Source: Streptomyces sp. NBC_01754 (lineage in GTDB: Bacteria; Actinomycetota; Actinomycetes; Streptomycetales; Streptomycetaceae). Taken from it: a DNA stretch of 64,000 nucleotides. The notes under the pieces were generated by a model that was given only the letters and a program-made list of their open reading frames with translations, was not told the DNA's origin and made no database searches. Made by a program: the position numbers and the translations under genes. The stretch lies in contig NZ_CP109132.1 in the NCBI RefSeq assembly GCF_035918015.1, positions 4,588,001-4,652,000 on the forward strand, written 5' to 3'. Shown here in pieces: positions 8,983-18,181 of this stretch. Position 1 is the stretch's first letter; the number at the start of each line of letters is the position of its first letter.

Positions 8983-9519
8983 GTGGCCGAGACCACTGTT
9001 GAGACGACCACCGAGGACGTGGCGGGCACCGACGGCGAGGAGACCTTCGCCGAGGTGACCACCTTCGAGTCGGAGGTCCCCGTCGAGGGTGAGTACACCT
9101 CCGAGTCACTCGCGGGCCGCTTCGGCGACCCGCAGCCCGCGGCCGGCCTGGGCCGTCGCAAGAACGCCATCGCCCGCGTCCGGATCGTTCCGGGCTCCGG
9201 CAAGTGGAAGATCAACGGGCGCACCCTTGAGGACTACTTCCCCAACAAGGTGCACCAGCAGGAAGTCAACGAGCCCTTCAAGGTGCTCGAGCTCGACGGC
9301 CGCTACGACGTCATCGCCCGTATCTCGGGTGGCGGCGTCTCCGGTCAGGCCGGTGCCCTGCGCCTCGGCGTGGCCCGCGCGCTGAACGAGGCGGACGTGG
9401 ACAACAACCGCGCCACGCTGAAGAAGTCCGGCTTCCTCTCCCGCGACGACCGTGCGGTCGAGCGCAAGAAGGCCGGTCTCAAGAAGGCCCGTAAGGCCCC
9501 GCAGTACAGCAAGCGCTAA
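8983..9519 (+). CDS. rpsI: 30S ribosomal protein S9
   Basis: 178 residues. The S9 core (about 50-178) carries [19 protein letters not shown] and [19 protein letters not shown], and ends in PQYSKR, the basic tail that reaches the P-site tRNA. The first 45 residues are an acidic Thr/Glu-rich extension typical of Streptomyces. GTG start at 8983 with GAGGAG at 8973-8978. A terminator hairpin follows at 9546. Confidence 0.96.
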   Translation: MAETTVETTTEDVAGTDGEETFAEVTTFESEVPVEGEYTSESLAGRFGDPQPAAGLGRRKNAIARVRIVPGSGKWKINGRTLEDYFPNKVHQQEVNEPFKVLELDGRYDVIARISGGGVSGQAGALRLGVARALNEADVDNNRATLKKSGFLSRDDRAVERKKAGLKKARKAPQYSKR

Positions 9520-9545
9520 AGCGCCTGCTCGACGCTGTACACGTT

Positions 9546-9578
9546 CGCCCCGGCGGCACACCTCGTGCTGCCGGGGCG
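9546..9578 (+). terminator. hairpin downstream of rpsI
   Basis: Arms 9546-9559 and 9565-9578 pair over 14 bp with one G-U pair around ACCTC, followed by TTCGTCT. It lies 26 bp after the rpsI stop and probably ends the rplM-rpsI transcript. Confidence 0.65.
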
Positions 9579-9724
9579 TTCGTCTATCGGCCTCTGCGGG
9601 CGTATAACGGCTTAAGACGTTTATCGGGCTGGCAGTCGCATCCCTTTTTTGTTGTGCCGTGCACGGCTATGCCCTGTTTTGATTGCTTTGATTATGTGGT
9701 TTCGGAGAACCTTCGGAGGAACCA

Positions 9725-11083
9725 GTGGGACGACTCTTCGGCACGGACGGCGTGCGCGGTGTCGCCAACGCGGACCTGACGGCCGAGCTCGCGCTCGGAC
9801 TCTCGGTCGCGGCGGCGCACGTACTGGCCGAGGCCGGCACCTTCGAGGGACACCGGGCGACCGCAGTGGTGGGCCGCGACCCCCGTGCCTCGGGGGAGTT
9901 CATGGAGGCCGCGGTCGTGGCGGGCCTGGCCAGCGCGGGGGTGGACGTGCTGCGGGTCGGCGTGCTGCCGACGCCCGCGGTGGCGTACCTGACCGGTGCG
10001 CTCGGCGCCGACATCGGTGTCATGCTCTCCGCCAGCCACAACGCCATGCCGGACAACGGCGTCAAGTTCTTCGCCCGCGGCGGTCACAAGCTGGCCGACG
10101 AGCTGGAGGACCGCATCGAGGCGGTCTACGAGCAGCACCGCACCGGTGAGCCGTGGAGCCGTCCGACGGGGGCCGGTGTCGGCCGCGTCACCGACTACAC
10201 CGAGGGCTTCGACCGCTATGTCGCCCACCTCATCGGCGTGCTGCCGAACCGGCTCGACGGCCTGAAGGTCGTCCTCGACGAGGCGCACGGGGCCGCCGCC
10301 CGCGTATCGCCCGAGGCGTTCGCCCGTGCCGGGGCCGAGGTCGTCACCATCGGTGCCGAGCCGGACGGCCTGAACATCAACGACGGCTGTGGCTCCACCC
10401 ATCTGGAGATGCTGCGGGCCGCGGTCGTCGAGCACGGCGCCGACCTCGGCATCGCGCACGACGGCGATGCCGACCGCTGCCTGGCCGTGGACGCGACCGG
10501 CGAGGAGATCGACGGGGACCAGATCCTCGCCGTGCTCGCCGTCGCCATGCGCGAGTCCGGACAGCTGCGCAAGGACACCGTGGTCGGCACGGTCATGTCG
10601 AACCTCGGCTTCAAGACGGCGATGGAGCGGGAGGGCATCCGGCTCGTCCAGACCGCCGTCGGCGACCGCTACGTCCTGGAGGCCATGAAGGCCGAGGGCT
10701 ACGCGCTGGGCGGCGAGCAGTCCGGCCACGTCATCGTCCTGGACCACGCCACCACCGGTGACGGCACCCTGACCGGCCTGATGCTCGCGGCCCGGGTCGC
10801 CGCCACCGGCCGTACGCTCGCCGACCTCGCCGGGGTGATGCGGCGCCTGCCGCAGGTCCTGGTCAACGTGCGGGACGTCGACAAGTCCCGGGTGGCCACC
10901 TCGCCCGAGGTGGCCGCCGCGGTCACCCAGGCGGAGCGCGACCTCGGTGACACGGGGCGGGTGCTGCTGCGCAAGTCCGGTACGGAGCCGCTGGTACGGG
11001 TCATGGTCGAGGCCGCCGACATCGAGCAGGCGCGCGCCGTGGCCGGGCAGCTGGCCGACGTGGTGAAATCGGCCCTGGGCTGA
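9725..11083 (+). CDS. glmM: phosphoglucosamine mutase
   Basis: 452 residues. GlmM converts glucosamine 6-phosphate to glucosamine 1-phosphate for UDP-GlcNAc and peptidoglycan synthesis. The N-terminus [14 protein letters not shown], the phosphoserine loop MLSASHNAM with S104, the metal-binding DGDADRC and the C-terminal phosphate loop [12 protein letters not shown] are all present. GTG start at 9725 follows GGAGGA. The 205-bp gap upstream carries the rpsI terminator and AT-richer sequence (CCTTTTTTGTTG), probably the promoter. rplM-rpsI-glmM is the usual Streptomyces order. Confidence 0.96.
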   Translation: MGRLFGTDGVRGVANADLTAELALGLSVAAAHVLAEAGTFEGHRATAVVGRDPRASGEFMEAAVVAGLASAGVDVLRVGVLPTPAVAYLTGALGADIGVMLSASHNAMPDNGVKFFARGGHKLADELEDRIEAVYEQHRTGEPWSRPTGAGVGRVTDYTEGFDRYVAHLIGVLPNRLDGLKVVLDEAHGAAARVSPEAFARAGAEVVTIGAEPDGLNINDGCGSTHLEMLRAAVVEHGADLGIAHDGDADRCLAVDATGEEIDGDQILAVLAVAMRESGQLRKDTVVGTVMSNLGFKTAMEREGIRLVQTAVGDRYVLEAMKAEGYALGGEQSGHVIVLDHATTGDGTLTGLMLAARVAATGRTLADLAGVMRRLPQVLVNVRDVDKSRVATSPEVAAAVTQAERDLGDTGRVLLRKSGTEPLVRVMVEAADIEQARAVAGQLADVVKSALG

Positions 11084-11093
11084 CGGACCCCGT

Positions 11094-12050
11094 TCACCTG
11101 GACGGACCCGGCTTCACGGCCGGGTCCGTCCGGCGTTGCAGGCTCCACAGCGCCTTCTGCACGAGCAGCGTCAGCGTCCCCGCCAGGACGATCCCTCCGA
11201 GGTTGGCCAGCAGCTGCTCGGTGGACCCCCAGGCCTGCGTGAGGTCCTGGTAGCTGAAGGCCACGGCGGCGTTGGCGGCGGCCGGCACCGTCGTCACGGA
11301 GATGGCCACGCCGATCAGCGCCCCGGACTTGGCGGAGGTCAGCGAGAGCGTCCCGGCCACGCCCGCCAGGAGCGCCACCACGAACGAGAGCCCGTCCGGA
11401 TGCCAGATGAACCCGGTGGCGGGCCGGTGCGCCGTGATCATGCCGGCGTGGAACAGCCCGAGGGCGTCCATCAGCCGGGCGAACCCGGCCGTCAGCGCCA
11501 TCGCGACGGCGAACCCGCCGACCAGCGCCCACAGGGACGTGGCGACCAGCCGCGGGGCGCGCTGCACCAGGGCCGTCGAGACCCCGGCCAGCGGCCCGAA
11601 CTCCGGGCCCACCGCCATCGCGCCGACGATCAGGATCACGTTGTCGAGCATCACCCCGCAGGCGGCCAGCATCACCGCGACGCCGAGGAAGGCGACATAG
11701 GTGGCGCTGAAGACCGACTCCTCGTGCGTGACCTCGGTGAGCTCCTCCCACAGCACCGCGTCCGCGCCGGCCCCGGGCGCCTGCCGTTCCGCCTCGTCCG
11801 CGTACGCCGACAGGGTGAGGTCCATGGACTCGGCGGTGATCGCGCCCGACCGGTCGAGGCCCAGCCCGCGCAGCGCGTCGATCAGCTCGTCACCCGCCTC
11901 ACGCGCCACGTCGCACAGGACCACGTCCCCGGCCGGGCTGACGGCGGCGCCGGTCAGGACCGCGAGGTGGGCGGTGCCGGCCGTCCGCTCCAGCAGTTCC
12001 ACGACCTCGCCGGTGCGGTCGGCGGGCACGATGAGGCGCAGATGGAGCAC
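11094..12050 (-). CDS. DUF389 family membrane protein
   Basis: 318 residues, function unknown. The N-terminal cytoplasmic part (about 1-115) is followed by about six hydrophobic spans (about 118-300), including ATYVAFLGVAVMLAACG and NVILIVGAMAVGPEFGPLAG, the core motif of DUF389 proteins. GTG start at 12050 with GGGAG 8 bp upstream. It begins 18 bp after the coaA stop, so the two are very likely co-transcribed. Its 3' end is convergent with glmM, and the hairpin at 11100-11131 overlaps its last codons. Confidence 0.85.
   Translation of the reverse strand: MLHLRLIVPADRTGEVVELLERTAGTAHLAVLTGAAVSPAGDVVLCDVAREAGDELIDALRGLGLDRSGAITAESMDLTLSAYADEAERQAPGAGADAVLWEELTEVTHEESVFSATYVAFLGVAVMLAACGVMLDNVILIVGAMAVGPEFGPLAGVSTALVQRAPRLVATSLWALVGGFAVAMALTAGFARLMDALGLFHAGMITAHRPATGFIWHPDGLSFVVALLAGVAGTLSLTSAKSGALIGVAISVTTVPAAANAAVAFSYQDLTQAWGSTEQLLANLGGIVLAGTLTLLVQKALWSLQRRTDPAVKPGPSR
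11100..11131. terminator. bidirectional hairpin between glmM and DUF389 gene
   Basis: Arms 11100-11111 and 11120-11131 (GGACGGACCCGG and its complement) pair perfectly over 12 bp. It sits 16 bp after the glmM stop and inside the last codons of the convergent DUF389 gene, so it could serve both directions. Confidence 0.55.
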
Positions 12051-12068
12051 GGCGGCGACTCCCGGAGT

Positions 12069-13061
12069 TCAGAGTTTGCGCAACGACAGGCGCTGGACCT
12101 TGTGGTCGGGCCCTTTGCGCAGCACCAGCGTGGCACGGCCGCGGGTCGGTGCCACGTTCTCCAGGAGGTTCGGCTTGTTGATCGTCCGCCACATGGTGCG
12201 CGCGTAGTCCAGCGCCTCCTCCTCGGAGACCTGGGTGTACTTGCGGAAGTAGGAGAACGGGTTCTGGAAGGCCGTCTCGCGCAGCCGGCGGAAGCGGTTC
12301 AGGTACCAGGCCTCGATGTCCTCGGGGCGGGCGTCCACGTACACGCTGAAGTCGAAGTAGTCCGCGAGGCCGACCCTCGTACGGCCGTCCTTGCCGGGCA
12401 GCGCGGGCTGGAGGACGTTCAGGCCCTCGACGACGAGGATGTCGGGGCGGCGCACGACGAGCCGCTCGTCCGGCACGATGTCGTAGATCAGGTGGGAGTA
12501 GACGGGGGCCGTCACCTCGTCCTTGCCCGCCTTGATGTCCGCGACGAACCGGGTCAGCGCCCGCCGGTCGTAGGACTCCGGGAACCCTTTGCGCGACGTC
12601 AGCCCGCGCTTCTCCAGCTCTTTCATCGGCAGCAGGAACCCGTCGGTGGTCACCAGCTCCACCCGGGGGTGCTCCGGCCAGCGGGCCAGCAGCGCCTGGA
12701 GGATGCGGGCGCTGGTGGACTTCCCCACGGCGACGCTCCCCGCGACCCCTATGACGAAGGGGGTGCCGCGCTGCTCGCCGTGACCGTTGCCGGCGTCCCC
12801 GAGGAAGGTGTTGAGGGCGCCGCGCAGCCCGGAGGTCGCCTGGACGTAGAGGTTGAGCAGCCGGGACAGCGGCAGGTAGACGTCCCGCACCTCGTCGAGG
12901 TCGATGACGTCCCCGAGCCCGCGCAGCCTCTCGACCTCCTCGGCGGTCAGGGGCAGCGGTGTCCTGTCGCGCAGGGCGCTCCACTCCGCCCGGGTCAGGT
13001 CGAGATAGGGCGTCGGCGCGTGCTCGGTGCGGCGGGTGCTCCGTGCGGGCGAAGTGATCAC
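12069..13061 (-). CDS. coaA: pantothenate kinase, type I (prokaryotic CoaA)
   Basis: 330 residues. CoaA phosphorylates pantothenate in the first committed step of CoA synthesis. The P-loop [38 protein letters not shown] and the C-terminal [19 protein letters not shown] match the family end to end. GTG at 13061 gives [11 protein letters not shown], close to the family length. The frame stays open to 13244, but that part overlaps the border hairpin and has no match. The next gene on this strand, upstream, is the cluster regulator. Confidence 0.94.
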   Translation of the reverse strand: MITSPARSTRRTEHAPTPYLDLTRAEWSALRDRTPLPLTAEEVERLRGLGDVIDLDEVRDVYLPLSRLLNLYVQATSGLRGALNTFLGDAGNGHGEQRGTPFVIGVAGSVAVGKSTSARILQALLARWPEHPRVELVTTDGFLLPMKELEKRGLTSRKGFPESYDRRALTRFVADIKAGKDEVTAPVYSHLIYDIVPDERLVVRRPDILVVEGLNVLQPALPGKDGRTRVGLADYFDFSVYVDARPEDIEAWYLNRFRRLRETAFQNPFSYFRKYTQVSEEEALDYARTMWRTINKPNLLENVAPTRGRATLVLRKGPDHKVQRLSLRKL

Positions 13062-13233
13062 GTCTTCATTGTCGCGGGAATTCCTGGGGAGTGGGGGGTG
13101 GGCTCGGTCACGCGGGGGCCCTCCTCGGCGGTGTGTCCGTGCCTCCGACGCGGCTCCGGACGCATGGGCGGCCCGGATCCACCGGGCCAGGTGCGGGCCG
13201 TAGCGCTGTGTGAACGCGACAAGCGGCGTGTTT

Positions 13234-13287
13234 CGGTCCTGCATCGAGGACCCGCGCCTTCAGGTGCGGGTCCTCGATGCAGGACCG
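13234..13287. terminator. 25-bp-stem hairpin at the cluster border
   Basis: Arms 13234-13258 and 13263-13287 pair over 25 bp with a single G-U pair around a TTCA loop. It is one of the longest hairpins in the window. It lies 25 bp downstream of the LAL regulator stop (transcription leftward) and about 170 bp upstream of coaA. It is placed to stop transcription from the cluster entering coaA. Confidence 0.75.
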
Positions 13288-13312
13288 TCGTGGTGAGTCC
13301 CGTACGAGGCCG

Positions 13313-16138
13313 TCAGACCAGCAGCGGCGACTCCGCCAGCAGGGGGGCGAGCTTCAACGACAGCTCCCTGCGGCGTTTCACGCTGAGCTTGCGGTATACG
13401 CGCGTCAGATGCTGCTCGACCGTGCTGGTGGTGATGAACAGCTTGCGCCCTATCTCGCGGTTGCTGTAACCGCTGGCCGCCAGGGCCGCCACCCGTTGCT
13501 CCGCGTCGCTGAGCGCTGTGAAGGGCACGGAGCGCTGGGACGGGATGGCGTCCGATACGTCGGTGGCCGGTTGCTCGGGGGTGGACAGGCCCAGGATCTG
13601 CCGGGGCGGAATGCGGAGCATCAGCGCGTCCGCGCCGACGGCCGTGGCCACCTTGTGAGCGCGGGCCGCCATGAGACGGGCCTTCATCGACTCGTTCTGC
13701 TCGTCGTGCGCGTTGCTCAGATCGGCCAGGGCGAGAGCCAGCTCCAGCTGGTCGCCACTGTCGTTCAGCAGCTCGGCGGCCTCCCGGAGCAGCACCTGAC
13801 GCTTTCCCTGCTCGCTGGCGGCGGCCAGGGCGCGCAAGGTCCGGCCCCGGACCCACGGTTCGTGCGAGCCCGGCAGTGCGGTCTGGGCTTCCAGCAGAGC
13901 GCGGGCCTGTTCGTGCTGACCCAGCCGGGTGTGCACATGGGCGAGCGTGCTGCGCCAGGGAAACAGGACGGGGTAGTCCACCCGCCAGCTGACCACCAGC
14001 GCTCCACAGGTCTGGAGGTCGCCGAGCGCGACCTCGTAGCGATGTGCGGCCAGGTGGTAACGGCCGCGGGCCAGCAGGAACTTGAGCCAGTGCGTCGTCT
14101 CCTTCGCGCCCTTGGGCATGATCGAGGCCGCGATCGGCTCGGCCTTGCCGAGTTCTCCCATCGCCGTCAGTGCGGTCAGCAGCGTGGCCAGGGGGTCCGC
14201 GACGCCGACTCCCCACGCCTCCGCGGGAAGTTCGGTGAGCGCCTGACGGGCGTACCGGTCGGCGTTGGCGAGGTCGCCGGAGCGCAGCGCCATGTCCGCC
14301 CGCATGGCGGTGAGGGTGGCCGCCCACTCCACCGCCCCCTGGTCCCGTGCCACCTTGACCAGCTTGCGGCACCACTCGGCGGCGTGTTTCGCCCGTCCGC
14401 TGTAGAAGTGGATGGCGATGGCGGCCTGCACGGCCTCGATCAGGGTGTGGCCGGGGACGCAGTTCTGGAGTACCTGCTCCGCGTAGTGGATGCGGCGGTC
14501 GTCGTGCACCGTCGAGTTCACCGGGTCGGTGATCCACCGGGCCGGATCGTCTCCCTGCTCCGCGCGCCCGGAACGGGCGGTGTTCACCAGGGGATGCGTG
14601 TAGCGCAGCCACTGCGCGGTGAGATGCAGCTCGGCGGCGGTCATATGGTCCGCCTCCTGGTGGATGCGGGTGGACCAGCCGAGGGTGGCTGCGGCCTCGC
14701 TGCTGAGCCCCCTCCCCAGCAGGTGCCCGCTGAGCGTCGCCATGTCACGGTCACTGAGCTGCCCGGTGGAGCACGCGGAGGTCAGCGGGTGCAGCAGCCG
14801 GCCCACCGACCGGGGGTTGAGCGCGCTCCTCACCCGGGACAGGGCTGCGGCGAGCGTGGCTTGCTCCCGCTCGCTGGGTGACACCCGGTGGGCCGCTTCC
14901 AGGAGTTCGGCCGCGTGGTAGAGGTCGCTCTGTGCGAGGGCGTGATGGGCGGCGGTGTGCAGGACCTGGACGGCCCAGGGATCCGCCGGCGCCACCGGGG
15001 TGACCAGGCAGTTGGCGACGTCGAGGAGGCAGCCGGCGACGTCGAGGGAGGAGGCGCCGTGGTCATCGAGCAGCCGGGCCGCGTGCAGGTGCAGCGAGGA
15101 GCGTACCGGTCCGGGCATCTCCTCCAGTACGGCCTGCCGGTAGACCCCGTGGCGAAACCTTTCGCCCACGACGATGCCCGTCGCTTCCAGGGCGGTCAGC
15201 GCGTGTTGGACGGTGTTGAGGTTCTCTCCCAGGAGCTCCGCGATCAGAGTCGGGGTGGCGTGGTCGTCCAGCACGGCCAGCGCCCGCGCCACCGGGTGCA
15301 GCGGGGGGCCCCAGCGGTGGAGGGAGGAGACCACGGCGTAGCGGTGGTTGTCCCCGTCCAGACGCGGAGTCACAGGGGCCCCGGGGTTCGCGGTCAACTC
15401 CCGCGCGGCGTCCGCCGCGAGGGACTGGGCGAGCAGCGGGCTGCCGCCGCTCGCCTCGTGGAAGGCCGTGGCGGTGGCCTCGGCGATGTCCTGGACGAAG
15501 GTGGAGCGCAACAGGTCCGCGGTGTCCTTCACGCTCGGCGAGCCGAGCCAGATCTGCCTGAAGGTCGGCTGTCTGGTGAACTCCGCGAGGAACAAGGGGT
15601 GCAGCATCAGCGGCATCGGCTGCCACTCGGTGGCCACCAGCATGATGCGGGCGGAGGCGATGCGCCGCTGTAGGTACAGCAGTGCCAGCAGGCTCGGCTC
15701 GTCGGCGTACTGGATGTCGTCGACGGCGATCACCACGGGGTGCTTTTTGGCCAGTTCGACGAGGATGGCGCAGGTTTCCCGGAAGATCCGGGCGTGGCCG
15801 TGGTTGAGGATCTGCATCTCGGCCCCCACGGAGGCCACGGTGGAGGAGCCTTCGTTGAGGAGCCGGTCGACACGCTCCGACGTGTCCGTGCTGAGACTGG
15901 CCGAACGGAGGAGCTGGCCGACGACGCCCAGGGAGAGGTTGCTCTCCATACGAGTGCCGGTGGCACGCAGCACCATGGCGTCCGACGCCACGGCGAAGTC
16001 GGTGAAACGGGTGAGGAGCTGTGTCTTTCCGCTGCCGCCCGGGCCGCTGATCAAGGCGGTCCTCCCGCGGTCCTGCAAGCTGTTTCTGAAGGCTTCGAAG
16101 AGAGCTTCTGTGGCCTGATGCCGGTTGTACGAGTGCAC
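13313..16138 (-). CDS. LAL-family LuxR transcriptional regulator
   Basis: 941 residues, the usual size of large ATP-binding LuxR (LAL/MalT-like) regulators. The N-terminal AAA-type NTPase has Walker A GPGGSGKTQ (about 32-40) and Walker B VVIAVDDIQYAD (about 135-146). A long helical, TPR-like middle follows. The C-terminal LuxR helix-turn-helix (about 875-930) contains YSNREIGRKLFITTSTVEQHL. The GTG at 16138 follows GGGGGAAG. LAL regulators are common pathway-specific activators of macrolide and macrolactam PKS clusters, so this is the probable activator here. Repeated TAGGGG motifs near 21595, 23255 and 53315 are its candidate targets (inference). Confidence 0.9.
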   Translation of the reverse strand: MHSYNRHQATEALFEAFRNSLQDRGRTALISGPGGSGKTQLLTRFTDFAVASDAMVLRATGTRMESNLSLGVVGQLLRSASLSTDTSERVDRLLNEGSSTVASVGAEMQILNHGHARIFRETCAILVELAKKHPVVIAVDDIQYADEPSLLALLYLQRRIASARIMLVATEWQPMPLMLHPLFLAEFTRQPTFRQIWLGSPSVKDTADLLRSTFVQDIAEATATAFHEASGGSPLLAQSLAADAARELTANPGAPVTPRLDGDNHRYAVVSSLHRWGPPLHPVARALAVLDDHATPTLIAELLGENLNTVQHALTALEATGIVVGERFRHGVYRQAVLEEMPGPVRSSLHLHAARLLDDHGASSLDVAGCLLDVANCLVTPVAPADPWAVQVLHTAAHHALAQSDLYHAAELLEAAHRVSPSEREQATLAAALSRVRSALNPRSVGRLLHPLTSACSTGQLSDRDMATLSGHLLGRGLSSEAAATLGWSTRIHQEADHMTAAELHLTAQWLRYTHPLVNTARSGRAEQGDDPARWITDPVNSTVHDDRRIHYAEQVLQNCVPGHTLIEAVQAAIAIHFYSGRAKHAAEWCRKLVKVARDQGAVEWAATLTAMRADMALRSGDLANADRYARQALTELPAEAWGVGVADPLATLLTALTAMGELGKAEPIAASIMPKGAKETTHWLKFLLARGRYHLAAHRYEVALGDLQTCGALVVSWRVDYPVLFPWRSTLAHVHTRLGQHEQARALLEAQTALPGSHEPWVRGRTLRALAAASEQGKRQVLLREAAELLNDSGDQLELALALADLSNAHDEQNESMKARLMAARAHKVATAVGADALMLRIPPRQILGLSTPEQPATDVSDAIPSQRSVPFTALSDAEQRVAALAASGYSNREIGRKLFITTSTVEQHLTRVYRKLSVKRRRELSLKLAPLLAESPLLV

Positions 16139-16464
16139 GCTTCCCCCAAGCGACGGTCTCGTGTGCGCGACTGAGACGTGCCGAAGCGTGACGGACGGCT
16201 CGGTGTCTCCCTGCCTCGTGGGCTGGGCCTGACGGCTGGGATGCGGTCCGGCTGCCCGAGGCGCTGGGAGTGTAACTCAGCCGGATTGGCTGGTACAAGC
16301 GTGTCAGACGGCAATTCAGCTAGCTGGCGAGGGGGCATCGCCGCAGGTCAGCGAGATGTATCGGAGACATGGGGGTCAGGGGCGGGCTGTTTCTCCTGTG
16401 ATTTCTTGCCGAAGTCTTGAACTTGCCCGGCCTTGGCGTCCTCGACGTGCTCGTGGTCCGGCTG
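16139..16464. other. intergenic region upstream of the LAL regulator
   Basis: 326 bp between the regulator start and the carboxylase epsilon gene. No gene could be supported on either strand. It contains the regulator promoter candidate (16269-16298), an AGCTAGCT palindrome near 16318 and no TAGGGG operator motif. Confidence 0.6.
16269..16298 (-). promoter_or_regulatory. candidate promoter of the LAL regulator
   Basis: On the - strand, TTGTAC (16298-16293) and TACACT (16274-16269) are separated by 18 bp and fit the principal-sigma pattern. The predicted leader is about 125 nt. Confidence 0.4.
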
Positions 16465-16692
16465 TCAGTTCTGCCAGGAATGCGGAGGCCGGTAGCCGAG
16501 GGACCGCTCGGGACGGCTCCAGCCGACGGCGGTAGCGCTCTTCGGGGGCGGGGAGGAGACGCCGGCCTTGGAACGGGCGAGCAGAACGGCTGTCACGGCG
16601 GCGAGTTCCTCGGGATTCGCGGTGCCCTTCTCCACGCTGAGGAACACCTCGCTCCGTGGGGCGGGAGCAGGGGACGGGGTGGCGGCGGTCAT
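16465..16692 (-). CDS. acyl-CoA carboxylase epsilon subunit
   Basis: 75 residues. The pattern SVEKGTANPEELAAVTAVL in the middle and the ending SLGYRPPHSWQN is the hallmark of the small epsilon subunits (AccE/PccE). These stabilise actinobacterial acetyl/propionyl-CoA carboxylases by bridging the alpha and beta subunits. Such enzymes make malonyl- and methylmalonyl-CoA, the extender units of this PKS. No beta (carboxyltransferase) gene accompanies it in the window, so it may pair with a housekeeping or more distant partner. ATG at 16692 with AGGAGAT upstream. Its ATGA overlaps the stop of the preceding 56-residue gene. Confidence 0.8.
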   Translation of the reverse strand: MTAATPSPAPAPRSEVFLSVEKGTANPEELAAVTAVLLARSKAGVSSPPPKSATAVGWSRPERSLGYRPPHSWQN

Positions 16693-16859
16693 GGCCGGGT
16701 GATCTCCTGACGGCTCGGGGGCGGCTCCTGCGGGGGGTCGCCGTGCTTGCCGGGCGGCAGGATCCGCACCGGGCGGCGCGGCGGGTCCGTCGTCGTCGCC
16801 GTGCCGCACCGGAGGGCGAACTCGGGGCGCCGCTGCGCCCGGACGGGTCGGCCCGTCAT
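16689..16859 (-). CDS. unrecognised 56-residue protein, coupled on both sides
   Basis: I do not recognise this protein. It starts MTGRPVRAQRRPEFALRCG and ends PPPSRQEITRP. It is very Arg/Pro-rich and has no membrane segment. Support for coding: its ATG overlaps the glutamate-mutase stop (ATGA, 16856-16859) and its TGA overlaps the epsilon-subunit ATG (ATGA, 16689-16692). Nearly every codon ends in G or C. The double ATGA arrangement is the standard sign of translational coupling. A role linked to the carboxylase or the mutase is possible but not shown. Confidence 0.6.
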   Translation of the reverse strand: MTGRPVRAQRRPEFALRCGTATTTDPPRRPVRILPPGKHGDPPQEPPPSRQEITRP

Positions 16860-18181
16860 GGCCCCGCCCCCGGCCCCAGCGTCCCCGATGCCTTCTCGTC
16901 GTACCGCATCCGGATGTAGGACAGATCGCCCAGGAGCCCCGCCGCCGTCACCGTACGCGCGTGGGCGCTGCGCACCTGGTGCCCCAGCGCCAGCCGGCCC
17001 GTGTCGGCCCACTCCAGCCGCCCGTCCGCGTCGATGTAGCTCCGACTGCGCTGGGCGTTGTCCGGGTGGACGCAGTACGGGATGTCGAGGAGACCGGTGC
17101 GGAACGCGGCCAGCAGGGCCCGCCCGATGTCGGCGTCCAGGTTCAGCACGGCCTCGACCAGGGAGCACGCCTCGCTGTAGGTACGGGAGTCCGTTGCGGC
17201 GCCGTCGGCCACCGGCAGCGGGTGTGCTCCGCGTGCCGCGGCGTCCGCGTACGCGAGCGCCGCGACGTTGTCCGCGACCGTGGGGATCCGGCGCGACTCG
17301 GCCACGGTCTTGACGATCAGCCGGGCCGCCCCCGTCTCGACGGCCAGCCTGGCCGCGTCGCCCAGCAGCGCGTACGCGCCGCTCTCGGTCTCCGGGAAGA
17401 CCCCCATGTAGGCGTACACGACGATGTGCCAGTTGTCCGTGGGCAGGAACTCCGTGCACAGTTCGCGCAGTGCGAGCACCGCCTCCCGGTCCTGCTCGTG
17501 ACTGGTCTGCTGGGCATAGCTCAGCGACAGGCTGCGCACCCCGTGGCGATGGAAGAACAGCGCCTCCAGCAGACTGATGGCGATGAGCTGGCTGGGCGGG
17601 CACAGCTGCCCCAGCATGCAGCCGCCGAAGGTCTCCAGATGGGGTTCGATCCCCAGATCGAGGAGCCGGGCGTAGTGGAGAGTGGACCACTCCCAGTTGG
17701 CGACCGATTCGGCGAGCGGTGTCCGCCCGTAGGGCAGGCAGTAGGAGACGGGGCCGCCCTCGGTCGCGTTGAGCCGCAGCCGGACGAGCGAGGCGAAGAT
17801 GTCCATCGGGACGGCCGAGCCGTGCCGTACCTGCACCGGGAAATCGGCCCCGCGCACGTCCTTGAGGACGGAACGCGTCACGTCGTCGGGATAGCTCACG
17901 ATCGGATAGCCGTTGAGGCCGATGCCGTTACGGAGGGCGTGCTCGACGGCCGCCAGCTCACCGACCCGGGTGAAGCTGTCCAGCGTGAGCGTGCCCACCG
18001 TACGCGCGGGAGCCAGCTTCGTCGCCAGCAGCCCCGTCCGCATCTGCGCCGGTGTCCCGAAACCCATGCGGGGCTGCACCACGAGACCGTCGGTCCCGGC
18101 CGCCGTCCGGACGAACAGGCCGAAGTCCACGGGCCGTTCGCCGGAGTCGACGGGCGCACCCCGCTGACCTGGCAGGTTCAT
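16856..18181 (-). CDS. B12-dependent glutamate mutase, large (epsilon) subunit
   Basis: 441 residues. It belongs to the methylaspartate (glutamate) mutase E family, the barrel subunit that rearranges L-glutamate to (2S,3S)-3-methylaspartate together with the B12-binding S subunit. Supporting segments: FGLFVRTAAGTDGLVVQPR near the N-terminus, the GFGTPAQMRTGLLATK region, PVQVRHGS and GGCMLGQLCPPSQLIA. It is somewhat shorter than clostridial MutE (about 480). The ATG at 18181 overlaps the S-subunit stop as ATGA. In vicenistatin-type clusters this pair (VinI/VinH) makes the beta-amino-acid starter precursor. Assignment by family and context. Confidence 0.85.
   Translation of the reverse strand: MNLPGQRGAPVDSGERPVDFGLFVRTAAGTDGLVVQPRMGFGTPAQMRTGLLATKLAPARTVGTLTLDSFTRVGELAAVEHALRNGIGLNGYPIVSYPDDVTRSVLKDVRGADFPVQVRHGSAVPMDIFASLVRLRLNATEGGPVSYCLPYGRTPLAESVANWEWSTLHYARLLDLGIEPHLETFGGCMLGQLCPPSQLIAISLLEALFFHRHGVRSLSLSYAQQTSHEQDREAVLALRELCTEFLPTDNWHIVVYAYMGVFPETESGAYALLGDAARLAVETGAARLIVKTVAESRRIPTVADNVAALAYADAAARGAHPLPVADGAATDSRTYSEACSLVEAVLNLDADIGRALLAAFRTGLLDIPYCVHPDNAQRSRSYIDADGRLEWADTGRLALGHQVRSAHARTVTAAGLLGDLSYIRMRYDEKASGTLGPGAGP

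Noticed and set aside
13062..13244. N-terminal extension of coaA to 13244
   Set aside because: Would translate through the border hairpin, adds about 60 residues with no family match, and makes the protein too long.
16360..16464. Open frame continuing about 35 codons past the epsilon-subunit stop
   Set aside because: No start codon or ribosome-binding site, and a stretch this long without stops is expected by chance at this GC.
16139..16464. Possible RNA gene in the regulator's upstream region
   Set aside because: No cloverleaf or conserved tRNA arms could be drawn; the short palindrome alone is not evidence.
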